Assembly (NCBI GenBank): GCA_900074725.1
Contig: LT598461.1
Span: 372,001-436,000 of the forward strand
Length of the DNA: 64,000 bases
Reading direction: 5' to 3'
Origin: Lachancea dasiensis
Taxonomy: Eukaryota; Ascomycota; Saccharomycetes; Saccharomycetales; Saccharomycetaceae
Shown: positions 30,924 through 42,830 of the stretch, one piece after another
Layout of the letters: every line of letters begins with the position of its first letter
Position numbering within the stretch: position 1 is the first letter of the stretch
The notes under the pieces: generated by a model
Databases searched by the model: none
What the model saw: only the letters and a program-made list of their open reading frames with translations
Told to the model about the DNA's origin: nothing
Program-made: the position numbers and the translations under genes

Positions 30924-32369
30924 TCAATCATCATGATCATCAGCACGCTTTTCAGCGTCTGCGTCACTCAATTTGACGCCACCAGAAACTGAAAATTGTC
31001 CACCACAACCGATGAATTGAAGATTATGGTCTTGCGTGGCTGTATTCTTAATTCTGGTTGGTACCTCGATGTCCTCACCAGAAGGGCCCAACCCAACGGC
31101 ATAGGTCTCTCCAAATCCCCATGAGTATACAATGCCGTCTTCAGAAATTGCCAAGGAATGGTGGGAGCCAGCGGCAATGCTTTTGAAGCGAGGAACATCT
31201 CCGAGTTTTGTGGGTACCGGAACGGCACGGGGTTTACCATGGGCGTCCATATAGGTGTGTTCTGGTAGCTTATCTTTTGCGATACCAATTTCGAACATGT
31301 CGAATCTACCAAAACTGAACAGCTCACCTTCTTCAGACAAAACCAAAGAATGATGTTCTCCAGCAGAAACCGCTTTGACCTTTGTTCCTTCAGGGAGTAA
31401 TACTTCTGTTGGAACCGTAACCAAAGCACCATCTTCAACCTCTTCTGTCACACCACACTGGCCAAATTGGTTTAGTCCCCAGCTGTATAGCTTTCCATCC
31501 TTGCTTAGGGCAAAAGAGTGATTTTCGCCCGAAGCAATGTACTTGATTTTATCTAAACCAAACGCTCTTGGGTCTAAAGTTCTCAGACGCGAGCGTTCCA
31601 TGATTTTTCTTCCGAGCTGGTATTGTTGGCCATTACCCCAGGCGTACACTACACCCGCTTCATCTAAGAACAAAATGTGGTCCTTCCCAGCGGCCATTTG
31701 AACTACCTTTGAGGAGCAAAAGGAGGGAACTTGCCATGGAACCTTTTGAGTTTTGATCGAATCTTGATAAAATCCTAGGAGACCTTCATTGCACCTAAAT
31801 GTTCCCCAGGCATAGACATCCCCATTGTCTAATAAAGCAGCACTTAGGTTATCGGTCGCAGCCAATTGAACAACCTTATGGTCCGAGAGGGGCATCGAGT
31901 CAGCTGGGACTTGAGTCGGAGTACTCTCTTGGTCATTCAAGTCTCCATCCTCGTCGTCACTGCTGTTGTCGGCGTCCATGTCTTTAAGCTGGATGTTGGC
32001 CCCCGAAGTGTCACGTCCGAGGGCTCCTGAGTCATTCGTTCCCCAGGACCACACCTTATTGTTCTGGTCCAGAGCCAGGACGTGCATCCCACCCACAGCA
32101 AAAGAGATTATCTTAACTTCGTCTTTGGGCAGGAAAGGGTTGAGCCGCGGTCTTTTCACCTCCTTATTTTTGGCCAGAGGTCCCAACCCAAGCTCACACA
32201 TCGATCCTGTACCCCAGCAAAAAATATCCAAAGCTTGCACTGCGAGGTACATATGTTTGTAGTCATCTTGACTGTTGATCGAATCATAATGCTTGTGAAT
32301 AGTGGATACCAGGTGTTTTCTGGCCCTTTTCGACGGAGTTAAAGCCGGACTAGCAGATCGCTTGCTCAT
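30924..32369 (-). CDS. SRM1: Ran guanine-nucleotide exchange factor, RCC1 type
   Basis: 481 residues from ATG at 32369 (yeast Srm1/Prp20 is 482). Seven-bladed RCC1 propeller with repeats of the form G..HSLAL...G.VYSWG: VLALDQNNKVWSWGTNDSGA, GDVYAWGTFRCNEG, GVVYAWGNGQQYQLG, HSFALSKDGKLYSWGLNQFG, HHSLVLSEEGELFSFGRFD and HHSLAISEDGIVYSWGFGET. A basic N-terminus (KRSASPALTPSKRARKH) serves as nuclear localisation and chromatin-binding tail. Charges Gsp1/Ran with GTP in the nucleus for nucleocytoplasmic transport. Convergent with HIS7 (243-bp gap). Confidence 0.95.
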   Translation of the reverse strand: MSKRSASPALTPSKRARKHLVSTIHKHYDSINSQDDYKHMYLAVQALDIFCWGTGSMCELGLGPLAKNKEVKRPRLNPFLPKDEVKIISFAVGGMHVLALDQNNKVWSWGTNDSGALGRDTSGANIQLKDMDADNSSDDEDGDLNDQESTPTQVPADSMPLSDHKVVQLAATDNLSAALLDNGDVYAWGTFRCNEGLLGFYQDSIKTQKVPWQVPSFCSSKVVQMAAGKDHILFLDEAGVVYAWGNGQQYQLGRKIMERSRLRTLDPRAFGLDKIKYIASGENHSFALSKDGKLYSWGLNQFGQCGVTEEVEDGALVTVPTEVLLPEGTKVKAVSAGEHHSLVLSEEGELFSFGRFDMFEIGIAKDKLPEHTYMDAHGKPRAVPVPTKLGDVPRFKSIAAGSHHSLAISEDGIVYSWGFGETYAVGLGPSGEDIEVPTRIKNTATQDHNLQFIGCGGQFSVSGGVKLSDADAEKRADDHDD

Positions 32370-33311
32370 CGTCGTATCGCAAATCTGGATTATGGTTCTC
32401 TAGAGACGAAGCTTCAAGCAGTTCACCGATGAGCACTGCATGTATATATTTTGTCAACATTGATCACTTCTCGAATCGCATGTTCGTATACAGTGATATA
32501 TTCTGCTTTGATTCCGTGTTCTTGGATGGAGCTCTTGAATGCGGATTCTTAGAATGCTTTCTTGGTGCCATTCCGAGCAGGGGCGTGGTATTGCGAGGAA
32601 TACTACACGAGAATATGTTACCTCGAAATAATCTCAAGCCACTAGGGTTTGTTGCTTTTTAGAAAATGGAAGTGTCATGTCAGCTAATACATACATATGA
32701 TATGCTCGATTTGAAAGAACGAACTCGCTACTTTCACTGCACTTTTGACCTTACTGTAGTACCCAAAATCGCACGACCGCCTGAGAGCACATGTACGTTA
32801 TTATATAGAGTAATTCTCAAACAGCTAGTGCTAGCAACTCAGAGCCCGAGGAAAAAGTTGATTCCAATAGTTCTTGAACGCTGTAACGTTCAGTCCGGTC
32901 TAATTTGAGAACAGTCCTTGCTATCGGTGCACGTTCACGAAGATCACTTTGTAATACACTGGCACCATAAAAGAGAACAATCAAATCCAACAATATCTTT
33001 ACTTTCTATAGAGAATACTGCTACTGTTATACCAATATATGATAAAACCATACAACGCTGATGAGTTCTAGTCTGTGAGATGTCCTTAAGTATTCTCCAC
33101 ATAATTGCAAGATATGGCAAGCAGATTGTCCTCTTTTAGCGAAACAAGTCAGAATTTATCAAAAGAAGATGACATGCCAACTGGTGTGGACTAGAAACAT
33201 CAGTGAAACATACCCTGCGACAGAGAGAGGTTCAATTGATAGTGCTCGCAGAGCGAGATCCCAAACTTACGCTTTCGTATAGTGTGCTGGTCTTTAATTT
33301 AATGTGAATAC
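32370..33311. other. Divergent promoter region between SRM1 and PRP39
   Basis: 942 bp with two short frames (77 and 80 codons around 32429-32908) lacking any domain. Nothing else recognised. Confidence 0.4.
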
Positions 33312-35228
33312 ATGGAAATCCATACATCAGAGAGGCATCGGACAGACTTCCAGCGCTCAAAGGTTATGAATGCCACTAATAGTCGCGGTGACTTGAACAT
33401 CTTAACAGGTCTAGATGTTGGATTTCTACGAGATAACGGCGAATGGGTTACACAGGTTGAATCTATAGCTTGGGACAATATCGTTTCTTTGGACAGCTTA
33501 GTTAAAAGTACAGAACAACTAGTGCTCAAGTACTCTAGCCCGAACGAAGTCATCAAAAAATCAATTCAAAAGGTCTTTGAAAATGTCCTGACTCGATACC
33601 CTCTCTTCTTTGGGTACTGGAAGCGCTTTACAGCTGTACAGTATCAATTGAACGGACTAGAGAGTTCAATAGAGGTACTTTCGCGGGCCGTGGATGCATT
33701 CCCTCACTCACTGGACCTTTGGTGTGCCTACCTTAATGTTTTGATGGCAAATAATGCAGACCGGGTAGACCAAATCAGGATAAACTTCGAAATTGCACGG
33801 GATTTCGTGGGATTCCAGTTTCTCTCGCATCCTTTCTGGGACAAATACATCGAATTCGAGACAGCCCAAGGTCAAATTGATAAGTTGGCTGCTATCTATC
33901 AGGCGATCAGCCGTATACCATTGCATCAGTATTCCAAATATTACACTGCATACAAAGAGTTTGCGCAAAGCAATTCTTCAAAATTACAGATCGACGATGA
34001 TATTGACCAGGTGTTCAGTATTACCCAACAACTGGTCAATAGTGTTTGGAAATTCGAATCTCAAATCTCGCAAAGCTATTTCAATTTAGGTCCGCTGGCA
34101 CAAAAGGAGCTAGACAACTGGGATCAGTATCTTAACTTTGCCATCGACTCAGAGCTGGTATCAAACCAATTGACTAAGTGTATCTTCCAGCGCTGCCTAA
34201 TTCCTTGTAGGTACTACGAGCATTTCTGGGTGCGATTCTGTTCCTGGATGGAGAGGAATGACGAAAAGGCATCCTGCCTCGAGGTTTACCAACAAGGCGT
34301 TCAAGTTCTACCTACCGATGTGCGTAAGCTACGCCAAAATTATCTGTCATTTTTGAAGGAGTCGTTGAGAATTGGCAACCAAAATCTATTAGAGGTATAT
34401 GTACTGGCCATGGCAGAATATTCTGGCCTGTATCCTACCGAAACAAGTTTCATCAAAGATTTTCTGATGATCATCAAACAAAGAGAATTTGCCTCAAGCT
34501 TATCACAGTCAGACCAAGAAATCCTGGCACAACAGGTGGCTTTTTCGGCTTATCTGGAAAAAAATGTCCGCATGTTTCTTCGACAGCAGGAGGACGGAGA
34601 TGAAAGGCTGCAAAACTTGTTGAACGATTCAACTCTACCAATTATTGTAGTAGAGCTTATCAAGTCGTCCTACCTGATCTTAAAGAACAATTTACAAACA
34701 AAAGCATACTTTACTGAATTCGGCAAGCTGCCACAAATGAAATTTTCCACGACGTTTTGGTTGACGCACTATAAGTTCTTGAAGGCTACTGTCGATATAA
34801 ATGGCTTAGAGGAATTTGTTACTAAGCTGGGAACTGAAATAAAAATCCCGACCACGATTATCAACGATATAGTTGGCGATTTCAAATCCTTTTTCTTGAC
34901 AAATGTCGGAATCAGTGACTATGAAAGAGAAGTATCTGGTGGTCGTTATAAAATGGGACTGGATCCCTTAGTAGATCTCGAATTCAAAATTAATAACCCT
35001 CTCTGGAGCAAACAAGGACTGGGAGCACTGAAAAGAGATAATAGGGACAATGGGCACCCTGGCTTGTATCTTGACAAGCCTGTCATATCGAACACCATAG
35101 TAGAGTGCCAATCTAAAGACTTGGTAGACAAGCCCCCACCTTTACCAACATTCAGAAATCTGGAGAAAGTTAACAAAGCTGCTGTGCACAAAGATTTCTT
35201 CTCGACAGACTATCTATATCAGACATAG
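33312..35228 (+). CDS. PRP39: U1 snRNP protein Prp39
   Basis: 638 residues from ATG at 33312 (yeast Prp39 629). All-helical HAT/TPR-like repeat protein: YPLFFGYWKRFTAVQYQLNG, LDLWCAYLNVLMANN, FLSHPFWDKYIEFE, RIPLHQYSKYYTAYKEF and IFQRCLIPCRYYEHFWVRF. The C-terminal end (ISNTIVECQSKD, then LPTFRNLEKVNK) matches the conserved Prp39 end. Component of the U1 small nuclear ribonucleoprotein needed for stable 5' splice-site recognition. Its stop lies only 16 bp from the RAD7 stop on the other strand. Confidence 0.9.
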   Translation: MEIHTSERHRTDFQRSKVMNATNSRGDLNILTGLDVGFLRDNGEWVTQVESIAWDNIVSLDSLVKSTEQLVLKYSSPNEVIKKSIQKVFENVLTRYPLFFGYWKRFTAVQYQLNGLESSIEVLSRAVDAFPHSLDLWCAYLNVLMANNADRVDQIRINFEIARDFVGFQFLSHPFWDKYIEFETAQGQIDKLAAIYQAISRIPLHQYSKYYTAYKEFAQSNSSKLQIDDDIDQVFSITQQLVNSVWKFESQISQSYFNLGPLAQKELDNWDQYLNFAIDSELVSNQLTKCIFQRCLIPCRYYEHFWVRFCSWMERNDEKASCLEVYQQGVQVLPTDVRKLRQNYLSFLKESLRIGNQNLLEVYVLAMAEYSGLYPTETSFIKDFLMIIKQREFASSLSQSDQEILAQQVAFSAYLEKNVRMFLRQQEDGDERLQNLLNDSTLPIIVVELIKSSYLILKNNLQTKAYFTEFGKLPQMKFSTTFWLTHYKFLKATVDINGLEEFVTKLGTEIKIPTTIINDIVGDFKSFFLTNVGISDYEREVSGGRYKMGLDPLVDLEFKINNPLWSKQGLGALKRDNRDNGHPGLYLDKPVISNTIVECQSKDLVDKPPPLPTFRNLEKVNKAAVHKDFFSTDYLYQT

Positions 35229-35244
35229 CTCGTTAAAACCCGCA

Positions 35245-37110
35245 TTATAGAGTATCGCTTTGGCGACCAATTACCGTCAAGCCCGCTCTGATTTGTGCTT
35301 TAGCACTAATTAAGTTATCGCCAAAAACTTCTAATATCTCCAGTTTAGGGTTTTGTTCACCTAGCTTTTTGACTAACTCGTCTTTCGCACAGGGCATGAA
35401 TCCCATGTCTAGTCTTGTAAGGTTAGGACAAGCCATTATTTCGAAGCAGTCTCCTCTCACTTCTTTTAAAGAATTGAGAACCAGCGTCACTAAACTTCTA
35501 GCAGCATCGTTCAAAAACAACTCTGTGAGTGCCGGGTCTTCCAGTTGAAAGCAGCGTTTAAAATTACAAAATTTGAGCAAAGGCATGGGGGTTTGGCTGA
35601 TAAAATACACCAGTCCATCGGTTGTTAATTGGTCCAGCTCTTCCAATTGTAGAGATTGCAAGAGACATACACCTGCTTCCTTGTTTATCAAAAAAGGTTG
35701 GGCATTAATAAAGGACGCATCGGTGAGTTCAGAGCAACCGTTTAGGCTCAAATGTTTGATTGTGGATCCCACCTTGGATAGCGTCTCAACAACTATGTCA
35801 TCCGTCACGTAGTCTTCCCTGCTAGGATACTCAATGGCCAAACGTTCAAAACTCGAATTACTCAGATACTTCGATATCATGCTGTAATCCGAAAGATCAT
35901 CAAGTCTTGCAAGTTTCAATGATTTGAGTGAATCGCCACAATTTTCCAGCAGGCTTCGAAGTGAGTTATTGGTGAACCGGTGCGTGTTGGAAATGTGGAA
36001 GGACGTTAACCTACCTTTCATCTTCCTGAAAAACTGATCCCATGTGTCTTCATTGATCAAAAAGGGGCCATCAACGTCTAACGACGTCAGTTTCGGCAGT
36101 TTTTCTTCTATGTACATAAGGGCCTCATTGTTCAATTGGCCGCACATCTGAAGCGACAGTTCTGACAAGTGAGGTGCAAATATTGCCAGTAATTTGTAAC
36201 CCTCATAGGATACTTTGGAGCAGTCATGAAAGGTCAGCGTGTTCAGGTTTGTTCTCAAGAACAGCTGAAGGGTGTGGTCATTCAACGCTCTATTCTTTGA
36301 TAAAGTTCTTGCCAACTTGTTCATGTTCTGCGTCGAAATCCCCCCCAAGGTGTTACGGATCTGAGAGGAGATAGAATCGTCCTTCGAGTCGGTGCTTTGC
36401 TGCAGTCTAAGAATATTCGCGCTAATTTGTGAAATGCAAATGTCCTGTAAAGTGGAAATTCGCCGTGTTTTCCTGTCCAGGAGATCGGCTGCCTTTCTTT
36501 TCTTCCTTCTTCGCTGCTGTAGTAGTTGCTTGCTTTTCTTGAGCTTCGACTCAAGCTGTTCTTGAGTTATCTCTGGCGCAGGCGTAACGGAGACGGTTCT
36601 CGAGCTTTGTCCTTCGTCGTATTCTTCTTCATCACTATCTTCGGCAGCGACGGCAAACCGTTTGAGTCTAGAGTCACCACCTATTCTCACAGGCGGATCA
36701 ATTGCATCCTCGCTTTCCGTGTCATCGTCGTATTCATTCCCACCAGCGTCGCTAGTAGCGTCCAGCGCTACATCATCGCTTGCGATATCGTCATCGGAGC
36801 TACTGAAAGCTTGACGACGTTTGCCTGCATTGTTTCTAGTAATCTCCGAAAGAACCAAATTTTCTTCTTCCTCGTCCTCCTCTTTCTTGGGCCCGTCCTC
36901 TTCACCCTGTCCTTCCTTTTCGCGACTTTTTAGCCATTTCTGCCTTATGCTTTCTGCATTGATACCTTGTTCTTTCAAGAACTGAGTTAAAGCCGAATTT
37001 GGACCTCGTACCCCACTATCTGCCGAGTCCTTCTTGCCACGCGCTCTACCACCGGTTCTATACATTAGAATCCGAGCTCTCTCGTTAAAGTTAAGTTCAG
37101 CAATCGACAT
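35245..37110 (-). CDS. RAD7: Nucleotide excision repair protein Rad7
   Basis: 621 residues from ATG at 37110 (yeast 565). The conserved N-terminal motif RGPNSALTQFLKEQGINAES lies at ~33-52, followed by a long acidic, low-complexity stretch (EEDEEEE, SSDDDIASDD, DSDEEEYDEG). From ~260 on it is leucine-rich repeats of the F-box/LRR kind (LSELSLQMCGQLNNEALMYI, HLSLNGCSELTDASF and so on). With Rad16 it forms NEF4, which repairs non-transcribed DNA, and an Elongin-Cullin ubiquitin ligase. The longer acidic insert accounts for most of the extra length. Neighbour of OSM1 in S. cerevisiae too. Confidence 0.92.
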   Translation of the reverse strand: MSIAELNFNERARILMYRTGGRARGKKDSADSGVRGPNSALTQFLKEQGINAESIRQKWLKSREKEGQGEEDGPKKEEDEEEENLVLSEITRNNAGKRRQAFSSSDDDIASDDVALDATSDAGGNEYDDDTESEDAIDPPVRIGGDSRLKRFAVAAEDSDEEEYDEGQSSRTVSVTPAPEITQEQLESKLKKSKQLLQQRRRKKRKAADLLDRKTRRISTLQDICISQISANILRLQQSTDSKDDSISSQIRNTLGGISTQNMNKLARTLSKNRALNDHTLQLFLRTNLNTLTFHDCSKVSYEGYKLLAIFAPHLSELSLQMCGQLNNEALMYIEEKLPKLTSLDVDGPFLINEDTWDQFFRKMKGRLTSFHISNTHRFTNNSLRSLLENCGDSLKSLKLARLDDLSDYSMISKYLSNSSFERLAIEYPSREDYVTDDIVVETLSKVGSTIKHLSLNGCSELTDASFINAQPFLINKEAGVCLLQSLQLEELDQLTTDGLVYFISQTPMPLLKFCNFKRCFQLEDPALTELFLNDAARSLVTLVLNSLKEVRGDCFEIMACPNLTRLDMGFMPCAKDELVKKLGEQNPKLEILEVFGDNLISAKAQIRAGLTVIGRQSDTL

Positions 37111-37462
37111 AGATGTAAGTACGACTTAATGTCTAAATTAGCCTCTAGAAACAGCGGCATTACACACGACAAAACCGATAGTCAACGATAATGGATTGAA
37201 CCAAGCCCACGGGTCCCTCTTCCTTTCATCTTAAGCATATCAGAAACGTATGTGCCCCTTTCTGCCTTGATAGCATTCTTTATAGGTTGTTTAGAAGCGA
37301 TGAACACAAAAGAAGACATCGAAGGGCCCAAGACGATAGGTTGGTAATCGAGCCCCTGGCGAAAGCTGATCGTGAGTTATGTAGCGGAACGGCATCATTA
37401 CAGGTTCAGAGGGACTTGGCTAAACTAGTTTGAAGCAAATAGAGGTGAGCATTTAAAAAAAT
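37111..37462. other. RAD7 promoter side, no gene seen
   Basis: 352 bp between the RAD7 start and the 3' end of tRNA-Gly. An oligo-T terminator for the tRNA (minus strand) lies at 37454-37460. Nothing else recognised. Confidence 0.4.
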
Positions 37463-37533
37463 TGCGCAAGCCCGGAATCGAACCGGGGGCCCAACGATGG
37501 CAACGTTGGATTTTACCACTAAACCACTTGCGC
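37463..37533 (-). tRNA. tG(GCC): tRNA-Gly (anticodon GCC)
   Basis: 71 bases on the minus strand, starting GCGCAAGTGGTTTAGTGGTA and ending CTTGCGCA. The acceptor stem GCGCAAG pairs with CTTGCGC. The anticodon loop is TTGCCAT with anticodon GCC, and the B box is GGTTCGATTCC. As I remember it, it equals the S. cerevisiae gene base for base. No intron. Followed on its strand by an oligo-T terminator. Confidence 0.98.
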
Positions 37534-38238
37534 TCTTATATTATCAGAAAGGGGCTCATCATAACTAAGGACACTGTATGATTCCATGGGACCTGTCGAT
37601 CGACGACAGGAAGAGTAATAAGTGACAGGAATAAGAATAACGACAGGAGCTGGGTCAGAGGCCCAGCAAGTCAGTGTTACTATGTGGCACTGTTAAGATA
37701 GCATGAAGTAACTCCAGTTGGAGTCGGGCGAGGTAAAACGATGCATCGAGACCGTACGTCAAAATGACGTCCCTCAGAGTTGTGTCAGAGGCAGTGCAAC
37801 CACCGGAGGATCAGACCAGATAGGAAGATTAGATATAGAAGGAAGTAGGTCAATAGTGAATACTAAGAGGTCTACTAGCTCTCATAGTCTTCTAGTTTCC
37901 TTTATTCTTAAAGTTGACGTTGTGATAACTGTTCACGACAGGACCTGCCACTGTTGAACCAAAGCTCGATTGGGTTTGGTATCAATTTGTTCTTCCAGCA
38001 TTCTTTATCAGTGTTAAAAGGTTATATAGATAAGAAGATGTTGACACCGATGCGACGACTAGGCGTTGATGAGATCTTATCGATAGCATATTACGACCGT
38101 TGTTGAGCTTCAGCTGTTCGGTCACGCACACACGCTAATTCACCATTTCGTAATCGATTTGTATACACACATTTTTGCAAACACGAGTTGCTTGAATACC
38201 TACTGTTAGTTTGTAAAGAACCACCACAAAACAAAAGC
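37534..38238. other. Region upstream of tRNA-Gly, no gene seen
   Basis: 705 bp on the side where yeast retroelements usually insert. I see no clear LTR ends. It has a hairpin CCTGTCG-ATCGA-CGACAGG at 37592-37610 and the word GACAGGA at 37605, 37624, 37642 and again at 37937. The right end is the promoter of the lipase-like gene. Confidence 0.4.
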
Positions 38239-39807
38239 ATGTCAGAGTCCTTGAACACTTGTAGCAAGCCCAGACTAGTTCATCTGGTGGTCTTAGTCCA
38301 CGGGCTTTGGGGGAACAGAAATCATTTTGATCATATTCGCAGTACCCTGGAGACCGAGTTTGAACGGCGCCAATCAGTCGAATCCAGTCGCTGCACCGAG
38401 GAGCTGGTGGTCTATACGACCCATCTTAACGAAGGCTACAAGACCTATGACGGGATAGATGTCTGTGGGGTCAGAGTGGCCGGCGAAGTAGAGGAGCAAA
38501 TCACTCAATTGGGCACGGTGGCTAAGTTTTCTATCTGCGGATATTCGTTAGGAGGACTTATAGCGAGGTATGCACTGGGGGTTCTGTACAAGAAACAAAT
38601 TTTTAAGAAACAGGAGATCGAACTTGTCAACTTCACAACTTTTTGTACGCCTCATGCTGGTGTATATGCGCCAGGTAAGAATTTTGCTGTGAACTTGTTC
38701 AACACCGTTGTACCCTTAGTCCTGGGAAATACTGGCAAACAGATGTTTCTCAAGGATAGAGGACGATTTTCCAACAATCTACCTCTTGTCTTGTCTATGA
38801 GTTTGGATAATTCCGTTTTCTACAAGGCACTACAGGAGTTTAAAAACATGTCTTTATACGCAAATGTCATTAATGATAAGCGTACCGCCTGGTGGACGGC
38901 AGGCATTTCGAGGAATGATCCCTTTTTCGAGGTCGACAACAGAAACGGGGAACATCGCTTTAGCTACGTAAAGGGGTACGCTCCGACGATTGTGGACACA
39001 TCCAGGTCTATCAAAATCACCAAGATCGAGGACTACAACGATAAAATCGAGGAGGAGAAACAAATACACCCTCACCCTAACGCCAAAGTGGACCCTCGTG
39101 AGTTTTACTTCATCAACTATTGGATTGCCAAGCTTTGTCGCTGGTTCATGGTCTTTGTGAACTTGGTGTTGATTGCACCTATGTGGGTTATCTGGTTTAT
39201 AATTTCAGGAATTATGGAGACAATAAAGTCCACAACTAGAGCAACCCGCTTTGTGAGAGGATATTCCCACCATTTTATAAGCGAGATCTACGACTGCGGC
39301 TCTGAGGAGCCAGGGTCTGACGATGCCATCGAATATCCTTCCGATGTGCCAAATGAATACGAGCTTCAGATACAGCAGTCACTCAACGACCAAACCGAAA
39401 CCTTCATTGAAAGTGTGTTCAGCGCAATCGAGAGAAAGAATACGCTCTCTGCGGTGATTGACGAGACAGAATCCGGTGACATCACCGACACCGAAGACAG
39501 TTTCCCTGTTGTGAGGACCACGATGAAAGAGTTAGAATCTCTTTCCATTGAGGAGATCAAGGAACGTCGTCCACACGCAGGTCATATGGGCGACTTGCCT
39601 TCTCTCGAAAATTTGCATCTAGATCTGACCCCGCAGCAGCTGCAGATCATCCAGTCCCTCAACAAGTTTGCTTGGAAGAAATTTCCTGTCTATATTCGCG
39701 AAACGATGAGCACTCACGCATGTGCAATAGTCCGACACGACGATCCACACTTCGAAGAAGGCAAAGTAGTGGTTAGGCACTGGGTCACTGAGGTTTTTGA
39801 GTTTTGA
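38239..39807 (+). CDS. Putative phospholipase/serine esterase, LPL1-like (DUF676)
   Basis: 522 residues from ATG at 38239; an in-frame TTG further upstream is not needed. Alpha/beta hydrolase: LVVLVHGLWGNRNHF near the N-terminus is the oxyanion strand, and FSICGYSLGGLIARYAL holds the GxSxG nucleophile elbow (GYSLG), followed by TTFCTPHAGV. A hydrophobic segment at ~301-326 (WFMVFVNLVLIAPMWVIWF) could be a membrane anchor. The C-terminus (KKFPVYIRETMSTHACAIVR) resembles the end of yeast Lpl1, a lipid-droplet phospholipase. The relatives Rog1 and YDL109C are longer and fit less well. Overlaps the TCA17 3' end by 23 bp. Confidence 0.75.
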   Translation: MSESLNTCSKPRLVHLVVLVHGLWGNRNHFDHIRSTLETEFERRQSVESSRCTEELVVYTTHLNEGYKTYDGIDVCGVRVAGEVEEQITQLGTVAKFSICGYSLGGLIARYALGVLYKKQIFKKQEIELVNFTTFCTPHAGVYAPGKNFAVNLFNTVVPLVLGNTGKQMFLKDRGRFSNNLPLVLSMSLDNSVFYKALQEFKNMSLYANVINDKRTAWWTAGISRNDPFFEVDNRNGEHRFSYVKGYAPTIVDTSRSIKITKIEDYNDKIEEEKQIHPHPNAKVDPREFYFINYWIAKLCRWFMVFVNLVLIAPMWVIWFIISGIMETIKSTTRATRFVRGYSHHFISEIYDCGSEEPGSDDAIEYPSDVPNEYELQIQQSLNDQTETFIESVFSAIERKNTLSAVIDETESGDITDTEDSFPVVRTTMKELESLSIEEIKERRPHAGHMGDLPSLENLHLDLTPQQLQIIQSLNKFAWKKFPVYIRETMSTHACAIVRHDDPHFEEGKVVVRHWVTEVFEF

Positions 39808-40237
39808 CATTGTCGGCATATTTCTCCTCGAATCTTGCCTGTAACTGCTCCATTAGTTCTGTCTCGTTATTCACAAATGGATTAACCTTGCATTTTATGA
39901 ACAGTCTTGAAACCTCGTTGAACACCTGGGCTATCTCTTCATCATTGCAACTGACGAGGACGGAAAAGCCAATGACAATTTTAAGACGAGTCTGTCTCAC
40001 CAGCTTTCCGTAAACCGTCACGCCCTCCAGATGGAATAAGTCTTTGATGTCTTTGTTGTTCTGGTTGGCACTGGTCCACTCGTATAGATCGCTTTCAAAG
40101 TAGTCCAACGCCATGTTAGAGAATGTATTGTACTTTAGCACTGCATCTATCTTGCAAGTTTCATTTTGTACCACATGGATAAGTAGCGGTTTGTTATTGT
40201 GGTCAATCAATGAGATAAAACACGGTTGAGGATCCAT
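39785..40237 (-). CDS. TCA17: TRAPP-complex assembly protein Tca17 (TRAPPC2L)
   Basis: 150 residues from ATG at 40237 (yeast 152). Sedlin/longin fold: ISLIDHNNKPLLIHV first strand, ALDYFESDLYEWTSANQN, and FHLEGVTVYGKLVRQTRLKIVIGFSV. Acts in assembly of the TRAPP tethering complexes at the Golgi. Sits next to the fumarate reductase gene on the same strand, as YEL048C does next to FRD1 in S. cerevisiae. Convergent with the lipase-like gene; the last 23 bp are shared. Confidence 0.88.
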   Translation of the reverse strand: MDPQPCFISLIDHNNKPLLIHVVQNETCKIDAVLKYNTFSNMALDYFESDLYEWTSANQNNKDIKDLFHLEGVTVYGKLVRQTRLKIVIGFSVLVSCNDEEIAQVFNEVSRLFIKCKVNPFVNNETELMEQLQARFEEKYADNVKTQKPQ

Positions 40238-40439
40238 AGCTGGTATTCTCAGTGTTGTGATACTGAGCTCTCATATAGTCATATTCGCTTAATTAAATTT
40301 GTGGGTGAGTCCAACTGTACTTTCAATGACAGAAAGGTGCCAAGGCCAGCTTCGATAATGGAAACCGCTTTGGCCTCGGGAAATCACCAGTGGCTTTTCG
40401 TGAGGGCTATGGTGTCATATAGATACATAAAAATCTCGT

Positions 40440-42830
<2,391 letters not shown>

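Noticed and set aside
37534-38000. Solo LTR upstream of tRNA-Gly
   Set aside because: Expected place, but no matching TG...CA ends or target duplication could be seen.
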